Shown piece after piece: positions 1 through 6,275 of a DNA stretch of 40,645 nucleotides. A model generated the notes under the pieces. That model was not told where the DNA came from, did not search any database, and worked only from the letters and a program-made list of their open reading frames with translations. The stretch lies in contig JAGVBM010000338.1 in NCBI GenBank assembly GCA_020059765.1, positions 1 to 40,645 of the forward strand. The letters run 5' to 3'. A program made the translations under genes and the position numbers. The first letter of the stretch is position 1. Each line of letters begins with the position of its first letter. This stretch comes from Bacillota bacterium. GTDB lineage: Bacteria > Bacillota > Bacilli > Tumebacillales > Effusibacillaceae.

Positions 1-28
1 GTCTCTAGTGCTAAGGCTCCAAGGATTC

Positions 29-394
29 TTATCCCCCTGTACCCATTATCTTCCTCCGCCCCTTCACGCTATTACAGCGAATGCAGGCAGGCTGATGATT
101 TTCCGGGGCCCAGAACCTCGGATCATCAGGTCCGTTCGGTGGGTCAATGTGATCGACGCACTTTGATAAATGAGTACATCCCGGGAGTTGCAGCCTGCAA
201 AATACATTCTCTGGTTGTCGAAGAAACCACGTGCTGTATCGTCTCCATCTCGATGTGTACCCGCGTTCATGTGCCGTCCCCCGCACCCGGTCATGCTTCG
301 CTGCCGCCTCTCGTTTATGCTGTTCGCAGTAACGCTCTCGGGTCAGGTTCGGACAGCGTGGATAGCTGCAGGGTTTTTGTGGTTTCACGGGCAT
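29..394 (-). CDS. HNH endonuclease, packaging-associated
   Basis: A 121-aa HNH nuclease. Seen: an N-terminal Cys/His cluster (C9, C14, C23, H26), the HNH core with D81-H82 in VDHIDP, N99-H100, and the closing C104-x2-C107-N108. HNH proteins of this size placed next to terminase are known to assist cos cleavage by the terminase complex of many siphophages. The gene stops 28 bases from the window edge. If the ends are joined, the terminase small subunit follows about 80 bases later on the same strand, the usual HNH-terS arrangement. The ATG start is preceded by a GGTGA-type ribosome site. The fold is clear; the role in cos cutting is inferred from position. Confidence 0.9.
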   Translation of the reverse strand: MPVKPQKPCSYPRCPNLTRERYCEQHKREAAAKHDRVRGTAHERGYTSRWRRYSTWFLRQPENVFCRLQLPGCTHLSKCVDHIDPPNGPDDPRFWAPENHQPACIRCNSVKGRRKIMGTGG

Positions 395-495
395 GTCACT
401 TCACCGTCCATCCAGTTCTGTTCACACACCGCCAAAAGGGGCACACAACCTTCGTTCCAGCATCACTTTTCCAGACGCGCCAGTGGAAACTGCAG

Positions 496-816
496 TTAGT
501 CCGATTTACTTAAGCAACTACAAGGAATACAAAACTCAAAAGAAACTTTGTCTCCTGCAAAGTACAAAGATTTTATGGAGGTCGAATAATCGACCTCTTT
601 CTTTTTGGCAAAATCATCAAAGCACGCCAGGCATACTACTCGATTTTGGTATTTTGGCGGTACGACACGATGCCAAACCTGATCATCTACATTAAAATTA
701 AATTTATCTCTGCAACCGCAAACTTTACACCTTTGACGTAATGTAAACCACGCCTTGTAATGTATCCGAAACCACCTGATCGGTAGTACAAAGAAATGTT
801 CTACCCAACGACTCAC
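496..816 (-). CDS. Zinc-binding phage protein, unknown role
   Basis: About 106 aa from the GTG at 816, which has GAGGTG six bases upstream; the open frame continues to 861 without a better start. Two CxxC knuckles are visible (C30/C33 and C62/C65), about 30 residues apart, as in a treble-clef or zinc-ribbon fold. Between them lies a segment with conserved-looking aromatics and the phrase VPPKYQNRVVC. Proteins like this recur in Gram-positive phages near HNH and terminase genes. It sits between the late regulator and the HNH gene and may be the first late gene. The biochemical role is not known to me; binding of nucleic acid is plausible. Confidence 0.65.
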   Translation of the reverse strand: MSRWVEHFFVLPIRWFRIHYKAWFTLRQRCKVCGCRDKFNFNVDDQVWHRVVPPKYQNRVVCLACFDDFAKKKEVDYSTSIKSLYFAGDKVSFEFCIPCSCLSKSD

Positions 817-887
817 ATGATTCACCTCATCATATTTATTGCTCTTTTGACAACTAAACATTCACATTACTTTGGTTCGATTAATAT

Positions 888-910
888 CGGGCGATTGTTC
901 CGCTCGCCCG
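888..910 (-). other. Stem-loop, 7-bp perfect stem
   Basis: CGGGCGA and TCGCCCG pair around a 9-base loop. No T-tract follows on either strand, so it is not a standard terminator. It lies in the leader of the zinc-binding gene, upstream of its ribosome site, so it may be a leader structure or a protein-binding dyad. Confidence 0.4.
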
Positions 911-929
911 GGCGCCCGCGATCCGGACC

Positions 930-954
930 TTACACCGATGCGGTCACGGTGTAA
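930..954 (-). other. Stem-loop, 8-bp perfect stem
   Basis: TTACACCG and CGGTGTAA pair around a 9-base loop. There is no T-tract on either side. Together with the hairpin at 888-910 it makes two consecutive structured elements in the leader of the late region. Confidence 0.4.
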
Positions 955-1040
955 AGGGAGGAGGGGCCGGGCACTACGATCACCCTGTCGCCCTCTTTAG
1001 CAGGTCCGGCGTAATCTATGTTGTTTCCAAGTTGTCGCAA
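930..1040 (-). CDS. Possible 36-aa small protein
   Basis: A TTG-initiated frame of 36 aa, (M)RQLGNNID...SLYTVTASV, fills part of the gap between the sigma-like regulator and the zinc-binding gene. A stop codon directly precedes the TTG, so no longer start exists. The composition looks protein-like (an EGDRVIVVPG segment), but the ribosome site is poor. Its last codons coincide with an 8-bp stem-loop at 930-954. It may be a real small gene or only a chance frame in a regulatory region. Confidence 0.3.
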   Translation of the reverse strand: MRQLGNNIDYAGPAKEGDRVIVVPGPSSLYTVTASV

Positions 1041-1068
1041 TCATGACAAGTTTTCTCAGCTTGTCGCA
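1032..1068. promoter_or_regulatory. Candidate late-regulator operator repeats
   Basis: TTGTCGCA occurs at 1032-1039 and again at 1061-1068, 29 bases apart. The first copy is also half of an inverted repeat, TTGTC-N8-GACAA (1032-1049). These repeats lie immediately downstream of the sigma-like regulator gene and upstream of the HNH and terminase genes. That is where a late activator would be expected to bind. Binding is inferred. Confidence 0.4.
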
Positions 1069-1089
1069 TTTTGAGAAAGATATACCCTC

Positions 1090-1575
1090 TTACATATAGG
1101 TGGCAAACGGGCGACAAATCTTTTTGTGTTTGAGTAATTTCTTGTCTGCCCTGGTCAAAATGTTGTTTACAGTGCCCTTCTCAACTCTCAAAAGCCTTGC
1201 AATTTCACTTCTTGATAAACACTGCCCGCGGGCCATGAGAAACACTTCTCTTTCCAGTTTGGAGAGGCACTGTAAGGCTGCCTCGATCCGTTCTCTCTCG
1301 GATTCCGTGATCGAACCTGCCTGCCCAATCACATTTGCAATAAAATATTTTTGGTATTTCAGCGGGTCATCAGTAAGGACCTCACGTTGATAGGCTGCTC
1401 GTCTTTCAATGCCGCGTTTGTTTCCCGGTCTTCGTCCAGTCTGCATCCATTCAATCGCATATTGCAGATCACTAGTCATACTTTCCAGGTGTTCACGATC
1501 TTCGAAATTCGCTTTCAGTTGCAGCGCCCGAACAATCTTCAACGACTCCCGGTATTGTTTTCTCAATTTCTTCAT
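1090..1575 (-). CDS. Sigma-factor-like late transcription regulator
   Basis: About 161 aa from the ATG at 1575, which has GGGGTGA just upstream; GTG 1584 and ATG 1581 are alternatives. The C-terminal third carries a sigma-70 region-4-like helix-turn-helix, with the recognisable phrase SRSEIARLLRVEKGTVNNILTR. The N-terminal half is helical and basic. Proteins of this type (ArpU/RinA/Xpf-like) occupy the end of the early operon just before terminase and switch on the late genes. The position here is the same: it is the last gene before the HNH-terminase junction. Its likely targets are the TTGTCGCA repeats at 1032-1068 or a promoter near terS. The fold is clear; the late-activator role is by analogy. 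Confidence 0.75.
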   Translation of the reverse strand: MKKLRKQYRESLKIVRALQLKANFEDREHLESMTSDLQYAIEWMQTGRRPGNKRGIERRAAYQREVLTDDPLKYQKYFIANVIGQAGSITESERERIEAALQCLSKLEREVFLMARGQCLSRSEIARLLRVEKGTVNNILTRADKKLLKHKKICRPFATYM

Positions 1576-1656
1576 TCCCATCACCCCGCATGTTATAATG
1601 GGTTTGATAGGAACGTTCGTTTGCCCTGGCCAACCTCTCCCCAGAGATCCGGGGCC

Positions 1657-2163
1657 TTATTTTTGATCAGTCATAAACTTGATGGCTTGTTCAGACGCGT
1701 CCTTCAGTTTTTGAAAGTCCTCCACGTTGCCGCCGGCATCCGGATGTAACTGCTTTGCCAACGTCCTGAACCTATCCCTGACTTCTTCAACGCTATCCGG
1801 AATCCGATCGAAACCCAAGAATCTTAAAAAACTCGGTACCTCAATTGCTGGCGGCAGAAACTTCATTCCAGCAACCCACGTGCTTAAGTCATAGATCCCA
1901 CGTTCCACCATTCGTGCCAAGTCTTCGAGGGCTAAAACAACCTGCGCAAATACATCCGAACCGTATCGGAGTTCTATCCCCCGTGATTTCGCCTTTTCCA
2001 CGCTGTGTTCGAAACGGTATAGTTCCCCTTTGTATCGGAACTCGATCCAGCAACCATGGCGGTCCCAATTGAAATTAAATTCTTTAATACCTAAGCGTTC
2101 CATCACTTTTTCCAGTTTCTTTTCATAGGTTGCCGCATCACCGTATTGTTTCTTGATTGCCAT
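1657..2163 (-). CDS. J-domain (DnaJ-like) phage protein
   Basis: A 168-aa protein starting at ATG 2163 behind GAGGAGGGT; the open frame extends further upstream without a better ribosome site. The last 55 residues form a J-domain-like region, RFRTLAKQLHPDAGG followed by FQKLKDASEQA, including the diagnostic HPD tripeptide. J-domains recruit and stimulate DnaK-type chaperones. The N-terminal 110 residues are unlike any co-chaperone domain I recognise. The gene overlaps the upstream gene by 26 bases, so translation is probably coupled. It may recruit host DnaK to the replication complex, as lambda uses DnaJ/DnaK to free the helicase; that is inference. Confidence 0.7.
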   Translation of the reverse strand: MAIKKQYGDAATYEKKLEKVMERLGIKEFNFNWDRHGCWIEFRYKGELYRFEHSVEKAKSRGIELRYGSDVFAQVVLALEDLARMVERGIYDLSTWVAGMKFLPPAIEVPSFLRFLGFDRIPDSVEEVRDRFRTLAKQLHPDAGGNVEDFQKLKDASEQAIKFMTDQK

Positions 2164-2929
2164 CCCTACCCTCCTCGCATTTCTGATCAGCGATATAAAA
2201 GTTTCCCCATTCGTCCCGGGTCGGAAATCCGTCTGGACCAGCCGCTCGAACCTGATGTGCAGTACCGCACCCGAAGCAACCGATGATCTTGATTCCCTCC
2301 GGGATGTACATATTGGCTTTCTTACCACATCCCTGGTTCTTGCAATACAAACGCACCTTATAATGCGGCGCTCCGTTTTTCATCTTAATGCCGGTTCTCC
2401 AATATTCCGGCTCCGCCGCCGGTGCAACGGATGCATCTTCCGCAGCCGCCTGCTCCCGGAACCAGAAGTATTGGCATTGACCGTCTGGAACCGGATCCTC
2501 AAGCGACGGGACACCGGCCATCATCATCGTCTTCCTGGCCGAACAGTCTGCATGTCCCGGCTTGTCCCCGATCCGGCAAGTCTTACAGTGAACCTCGATG
2601 TATGTCTCGGCCAGGTTACCCCAAGCTTCCAGCGGGATATGCGCTACGGTTGCGCTTTCTGCGAATTTCTTGTATTCTCCTTTGGGGATCAGTGTCAGCG
2701 ATGAATCCCGATAGAGTTTGGCGACCTTCAGGAACTCTTCGTCTGCACACTGTCCCTCAATCAGATTGTTGGCCCTGGTTAAAAAACTTTTCGTCTTTTT
2801 CAATTCCGTCAGCCACTCTTTTGGCCTTCCGTGTTCGGTCCAGTCCTCAATGATCTTGGCCAGTCGTTCTTCAAATGCTGACAGGTAGATCATCGATTCC
2901 CGATCCACTTTGGTGAAGTACCGCGTCAT
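2138..2929 (-). CDS. Early phage protein, DUF5651-like, with zinc knuckles
   Basis: 263 aa. The N-terminal 80 residues are helical and resemble the DUF5651 proteins of Gram-positive phages (moderate recall). The middle holds a Cys/His-rich stretch (CKTC followed by GHADCSA). The C-terminal third has two further Cys pairs, CKNQGCG and GCFGCG, which look like a zinc ribbon. The start is ATG 2929. It lies in the small-gene cluster between the helicase and the J-domain gene. The function is not established; metal binding is the only property visible. Confidence 0.6.
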   Translation of the reverse strand: MTRYFTKVDRESMIYLSAFEERLAKIIEDWTEHGRPKEWLTELKKTKSFLTRANNLIEGQCADEEFLKVAKLYRDSSLTLIPKGEYKKFAESATVAHIPLEAWGNLAETYIEVHCKTCRIGDKPGHADCSARKTMMMAGVPSLEDPVPDGQCQYFWFREQAAAEDASVAPAAEPEYWRTGIKMKNGAPHYKVRLYCKNQGCGKKANMYIPEGIKIIGCFGCGTAHQVRAAGPDGFPTRDEWGNFYIADQKCEEGRDGNQETIR

Positions 2930-2945
2930 TGAAATTCACCCCTTC

Positions 2946-3107
2946 CTATGCGCACCTGGTGAGTGTCCGAATCCTCATTTCCCTCTGTACATATTGCTCG
3001 AACGTCATCTCCAAGATCCACGGTTGATTTTTGGCAACGTACTCACTGCTGTAGAACTCACCTAAGCTGTTCAGGAGATCATCCGGAATCAAAATCAGAT
3101 CGTTCAC
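2946..3107 (-). CDS. 53-aa early protein
   Basis: A small acidic protein, VNDLILIPDDLLNSLGE..., starting at GTG 3107. Its GTG overlaps the TGA of the upstream gene by four bases (GTGA), and AAAGGAGGGG lies seven bases upstream. A longer frame reaches 3215 but lacks a good start and overlaps the neighbour. No domain recognised. Confidence 0.65.
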   Translation of the reverse strand: MNDLILIPDDLLNSLGEFYSSEYVAKNQPWILEMTFEQYVQREMRIRTLTRCA

Positions 3108-3289
3108 GCTGTCCCCTCCTTTCCCGTGTGCAATTTGAACAACAATCCATACGCATCCGACTTTGCTCGAACACACGAGTGACAGAGTCGTTCGGGTTCT
3201 ATCAGCTCCACCCATCCGTTACGTCCTTCCGGAAGCGGGATGTGTTTTACTTGGTGCGCATCCGGTCCGCCGCATTCCTGACAGATCAT
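3104..3289 (-). CDS. 61-aa zinc-ribbon protein
   Basis: Begins MICQECGGPD and has a second pair, CHSC, near residue 36, making a CxxC...CxxC ribbon. It overlaps the next gene by four bases and starts inside the end of the upstream gene, so the three small genes read as one translationally coupled string. Its role is unknown; one of several micro-zinc proteins in this early operon. Confidence 0.65.
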   Translation of the reverse strand: MICQECGGPDAHQVKHIPLPEGRNGWVELIEPERLCHSCVRAKSDAYGLLFKLHTGKEGTA

Positions 3290-3498
3290 TCAACCACTCC
3301 TTTCGAAACAATCGGATCCAACTTCTCGATCGCAATCTCCAAGTGTTCTCTAACGTCTGAAATCGTATGTTGAACTTCCAAATCCCGTCCGTTCACAACC
3401 AAGTAAACATTGAGAGTTTCGATAGACTTGATTGTCTTCTGCAGCTGCCGGTGAATCGAATCAATTCGCCCCTGTTCGTGTTTGTTCGGTTGGCTCAC
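3286..3498 (-). CDS. 70-aa helical early protein
   Basis: MSQPNKHEQ... is predicted to be mostly helical with charged heptads, so a short coiled coil is likely. It starts at GTG 3498 behind an AGGCGGGGA-type site and overlaps the end of the Myb/SANT-like gene by 38 bases. No family recognised. Confidence 0.55.
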   Translation of the reverse strand: MSQPNKHEQGRIDSIHRQLQKTIKSIETLNVYLVVNGRDLEVQHTISDVREHLEIAIEKLDPIVSKGVVE

Positions 3499-4258
3499 GT
3501 GAGATCCCCGCCTTCCAGTCCAGATTTTTATATCCCATCCGTTCCAACTTCCCGCGAACTCCTAACGCACTTTTTCCGAGTTTCGCGGCAATCGTATCGA
3601 TGCTGTACCCTTTCCGGAATAACTCAAGCAGCTGCTCAATCTCTTGCTCCGTATACTTGACGTGATTGTTCAGTCTTACCGGTCGGGCTTTGATGTTGAG
3701 ATCTTGCAGTCTCCGTTTCACCGCTCCTTCCGATCGTCTCAAGGCTTTTGCAATTTCCGGATAGGTGTACTGATAGGCTTTCACCATGCTGATCAATAAT
3801 CGATCATCCTCTTTGGTCCACGGTCGGCAGCCTTTGTTGTACTTCAACTGGTCCGCTTTCCGCTTTTCTTTTACCCATTCCGGCTCCGGGCCCAGAATAT
3901 TCGGCTCCACTCTTGCAAAGTTCAGCAGATGCTTGTATTCTTCTGCCCACTTCCAAAAGTCTTCGTATCTGACAACCAAGATCGGTTTCTCGTTGGCAAA
4001 CACTTTACTCTTGGCGGGGAATCCGTATCGTTTAATCCAATGCTTTACCAGGCTGTAGGACGTGTTGATTGCCAGAGCCAATTGGTTCACTGTGATCCCA
4101 TCGTAGGAAAGAAGATTTCGACCCAATCCAAGGCGATCAGCTTTTATTTTGACAGCATTCACGCTTTTGCCTAAGTATTTTGCGATCGCCTTAATGCTCA
4201 CAGCTCCCCATCTTTCCTCGAGATACTCGACCTGATCTTTTGGCCATGCTGCAGGCAT
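3461..4258 (-). CDS. DNA-binding protein with repeated SANT/HTH modules
   Basis: 265 aa from ATG 4258, behind GGGAGGGGTGA and six bases after the helicase stop. Three similar helical modules can be read. The first is at about residues 1-50 (WPKDQVEYLEERWG...IAKYLGKSVNAVKIKADRLGL). The second is at about 140-190 (RPWTKEDDRLL...IAKALRRSEGAVKRR). The third is at about 200-250 (KYTEQEIEQLLELFRKG...IAAKLGKSALGVRGKLERMG). Each resembles a Myb/SANT or GcrA-like DNA-binding unit. Tandem modules suggest recognition of an extended or repeated site, perhaps origin or promoter DNA. The DNA-binding call is good; the target is unknown. Confidence 0.7.
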   Translation of the reverse strand: MPAAWPKDQVEYLEERWGAVSIKAIAKYLGKSVNAVKIKADRLGLGRNLLSYDGITVNQLALAINTSYSLVKHWIKRYGFPAKSKVFANEKPILVVRYEDFWKWAEEYKHLLNFARVEPNILGPEPEWVKEKRKADQLKYNKGCRPWTKEDDRLLISMVKAYQYTYPEIAKALRRSEGAVKRRLQDLNIKARPVRLNNHVKYTEQEIEQLLELFRKGYSIDTIAAKLGKSALGVRGKLERMGYKNLDWKAGISREPTEQTRTGAN

Positions 4259-4263
4259 TTTGA

Positions 4264-5676
4264 TCACCCCTCCCTCTCCGTTACTCTCGAAATTCTTGCC
4301 TTCAATGCGCTCATCAATCGGTCTTGCGTACCGCTCTTATCCTCCAGCGCTGAGATCACGTCCTCATCGACGCCACCCTCGACAGCCAGATGGTGCACGA
4401 TCACTTTTTCCGTTTGCCCCTGCCGATGCAGCCTTTTGTTGGCCTGTTGATACAACTCCAACGACCAGTTAAGCCCAAACCATATCACGTGATTGCCGCC
4501 CTGCTGCAGGTTAAGGCCGTAAGCGGCGCTGGCCGGATGCGCGAGAAGTATGTCAATCTTCCGGTCGTTCCAGTCCGTTTCGTCCTGCGGCCCTTTCAAT
4601 TCTCGGACCCGCAGTCCGGATCCCGATAACGCTTTTTTGATTCGGGCAAGATCATGCTGGAAGTTATAAAATACTAATGCTGGTTTTCCGTTCAGCCCTT
4701 CCACAAGCTCCAAAAACGCCTCGATCTTGCTCCGGTGGATCTCAACAACTTCTCGGTTTTCGTTGTATACTGCCCCGTTGCACAGCTGTAGCAGTTTGTT
4801 CGTCAACACTGCCGCAGTGCCAACGTCGATCGTCGTCTCGTCCACCTCAAGCAGCATTTCGCGTTCCAGTGTTTTGTACGCTTCCTGGGCCTTGCTGTCC
4901 AACACGACGGGTACAGTGATCGGGAGGTAATCCGGTAACTCCAGATAATCCTCTGCCTTCATGCTCACGCAGATATCACCGACCAGCTGCTGAATCACAT
5001 CGTCGGCTCCCGGTTTTGGCGCGTAGCTGAAAACATGATCCCGATCGCGCTGGTCCGGCTCAAAGTACCTCTCCCGGAATCCACCGATCGTCTTACCCAA
5101 CCGCTCACCTTGATCAAGCAGGTACACCTGCGCCCACAGATCCAGAAGCCCATTCGGGGCCGGGGTACCCGTCAGCCCAACAATCCGCTTTATGTGTTTT
5201 CGTACCCATGTCAGCGCCTTGAATCGCTTCGCCTGATGGTTCTTGAAGGACGAAAATTCATCCACCACAACCATGTCAAACGGCCAGGCGTTGCGGTAAT
5301 ATTCCACCAACCACGGTACGTTTTCCCGGTTGATGACGTAGATGTCTGCCGGTGTATTCAACGCCCGAACTCTCTTTTGCCAAGGTCCAAGTGCCGGAAC
5401 GATCCGAAGCAATTGCAGGTGTTCCCACTTTTCGGCCTCTCGGCTCCAAGTCGACTCGGCCACCTTCTTTGGGGCGATAACCAGCACTTTGTTCACGGCA
5501 AATCGGTTGTATTTCAGGTCGTTAACGGCAGTCAGCGTAATGACAGTCTTCCCAAGCCCCATGTCGAGAAAAAGTCCTAAAGCCTCGTCGGTCAGCAGCC
5601 GGCTGATGCAATACCGTTGGTAGGCGTGCGGAATGAATTTGATTCGCGGTTTGATGTTTTGTGCGGTTGCAGCCAT
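4264..5676 (-). CDS. SNF2/DEAD-type helicase
   Basis: 470 aa, superfamily 2. Motif I (Walker A) is LDMGLGKT around K43. Motif II is VVVDEFSS (D139, E140), with F-S in place of the usual A-H, as in many phage SNF2-like helicases. Motif III is LTGTPAPN near residue 170. Motif VI is QANKRLHRQGQ near residue 420, where the arginine fingers lie. Together these indicate an ATP-driven DNA translocase or helicase acting in phage replication or recombination. It stands directly upstream of the SANT-like gene and 11 bases after the VRR-NUC gene. That helicase plus VRR-NUC pair is a familiar module in Gram-positive siphophages. Confidence 0.92.
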   Translation of the reverse strand: MAATAQNIKPRIKFIPHAYQRYCISRLLTDEALGLFLDMGLGKTVITLTAVNDLKYNRFAVNKVLVIAPKKVAESTWSREAEKWEHLQLLRIVPALGPWQKRVRALNTPADIYVINRENVPWLVEYYRNAWPFDMVVVDEFSSFKNHQAKRFKALTWVRKHIKRIVGLTGTPAPNGLLDLWAQVYLLDQGERLGKTIGGFRERYFEPDQRDRDHVFSYAPKPGADDVIQQLVGDICVSMKAEDYLELPDYLPITVPVVLDSKAQEAYKTLEREMLLEVDETTIDVGTAAVLTNKLLQLCNGAVYNENREVVEIHRSKIEAFLELVEGLNGKPALVFYNFQHDLARIKKALSGSGLRVRELKGPQDETDWNDRKIDILLAHPASAAYGLNLQQGGNHVIWFGLNWSLELYQQANKRLHRQGQTEKVIVHHLAVEGGVDEDVISALEDKSGTQDRLMSALKARISRVTEREG

Positions 5677-5687
5677 ACTGATTCCTC

Positions 5688-5987
5688 CTACTGGACGGCG
5701 CTACTGTACTTCCGGATAAACTCATCCACACCTTGCTTGCTATCGATCACAACCACTGGGAAACCGAGTTTCCGGATCTTCTCCCCCTGTGCTTGCTGCA
5801 GCAAGGTCGGCTTTTTCCCGGGCGCTTTCAACTCTGCAAAAGCCGCCCGGCCACCCGGGAATAACACCAGCCGGTCAGGCACTCCGGCGTTACCGGGCGA
5901 CACGAATTTATACGCCCGCCCCCCTGCAGCCCTGACTCGCTCCCGGAGATATTGTTCGATGCCTCGCTCCCGCACGATCGATTTCAT
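5688..5987 (-). CDS. VRR-NUC domain nuclease
   Basis: 99 aa from ATG 5987 with GGAGGG nine bases upstream; the frame opens at 6011 but lacks a ribosome site there. VRR-NUC hallmarks are present: an N-terminal helix ERGIEQYLRERVRAAGG, then GVPDRLVLFPGG with the catalytic Asp, and FAELKAPG with the E-x-K pair. This is a PD-(D/E)xK-type fold. Standalone VRR-NUC proteins are thought to cut branched DNA such as Holliday junctions or replication intermediates. It lies between the candidate origin and the SNF2-like helicase, consistent with action on replication forks. Confidence 0.88.
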   Translation of the reverse strand: MKSIVRERGIEQYLRERVRAAGGRAYKFVSPGNAGVPDRLVLFPGGRAAFAELKAPGKKPTLLQQAQGEKIRKLGFPVVVIDSKQGVDEFIRKYSSAVQ

Positions 5988-6011
5988 CCCTTGATACCCT
6001 CCCATGCTCAC

Positions 6012-6275
6012 ATTGACACTTTGACGAAAAATCCCTATATATACGCGCGTATAGGCGTATTAGGCGTATGGTATAATACTTTCTCTTTGTTTTTTATGTT
6101 TAATAGATTAAGTGTCAATAGTGTCAATAAAATAGAATAATCCTTTATTTCATGCAGTTTTTTCGATTGACACTTTTATTGACACTTCGATTGACACTTT
6201 AAAATCTGTCAATAAATATTCTGAAAATTGATTGACACTTTAAAATCTGTCAATCGCGAAGTGTCAAGTGTCAAT
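6012..6275. other. Candidate replication origin with iterons
   Basis: The gap between the VRR-NUC and primase-helicase genes is AT-rich and full of one repeat. ATTGACACTT occurs at 6012, 6166, 6178, 6190 and 6231. The reverse form AAGTGTCAAT occurs at 6110 and 6266, with partial copies at 6119, 6206, 6247 and 6259. Three copies sit exactly 12 bases apart (6166, 6178, 6190). A 24-base unit is repeated exactly at 6190-6213 and 6231-6254, and each unit is itself a dyad, ATTGACA-N10-TGTCAAT. Iterons beside a replication initiator gene are the standard form of a theta origin. The last iterons run into the stop codon of the primase-helicase gene. Confidence 0.7.
6050..6077 (+). promoter_or_regulatory. 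Possible extended -10 promoter inside the origin
   Basis: TGGTATAAT (6069-6077) is a perfect extended -10 element, preceded by two tandem TAGGCGTAT units. No clear -35 is seen, which extended -10 promoters can lack. It would read rightward into the iterons and antisense to the primase-helicase gene. It could produce a priming or antisense RNA. Confidence 0.35.

Noticed and set aside
395..495. A short Cys-containing frame (CPFWRCVNRTGWTVK) before the HNH gene
   Set aside because: It has no start codon with a ribosome site in frame, so it could not be supported as a gene.
580..602. A hairpin GAGGTCG...CGACCTC followed by T's on the plus strand
   Set aside because: It lies inside the zinc-binding coding region, and no plus-strand transcript is apparent upstream. 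It encodes a conserved-looking EVDYS segment, so it is probably coincidence.
6012..6275. Short repeats suggesting a CRISPR array
   Set aside because: Repeat units are only 10 bases, occur in both orientations, and spacers are irregular with no regular 30-base spacing.
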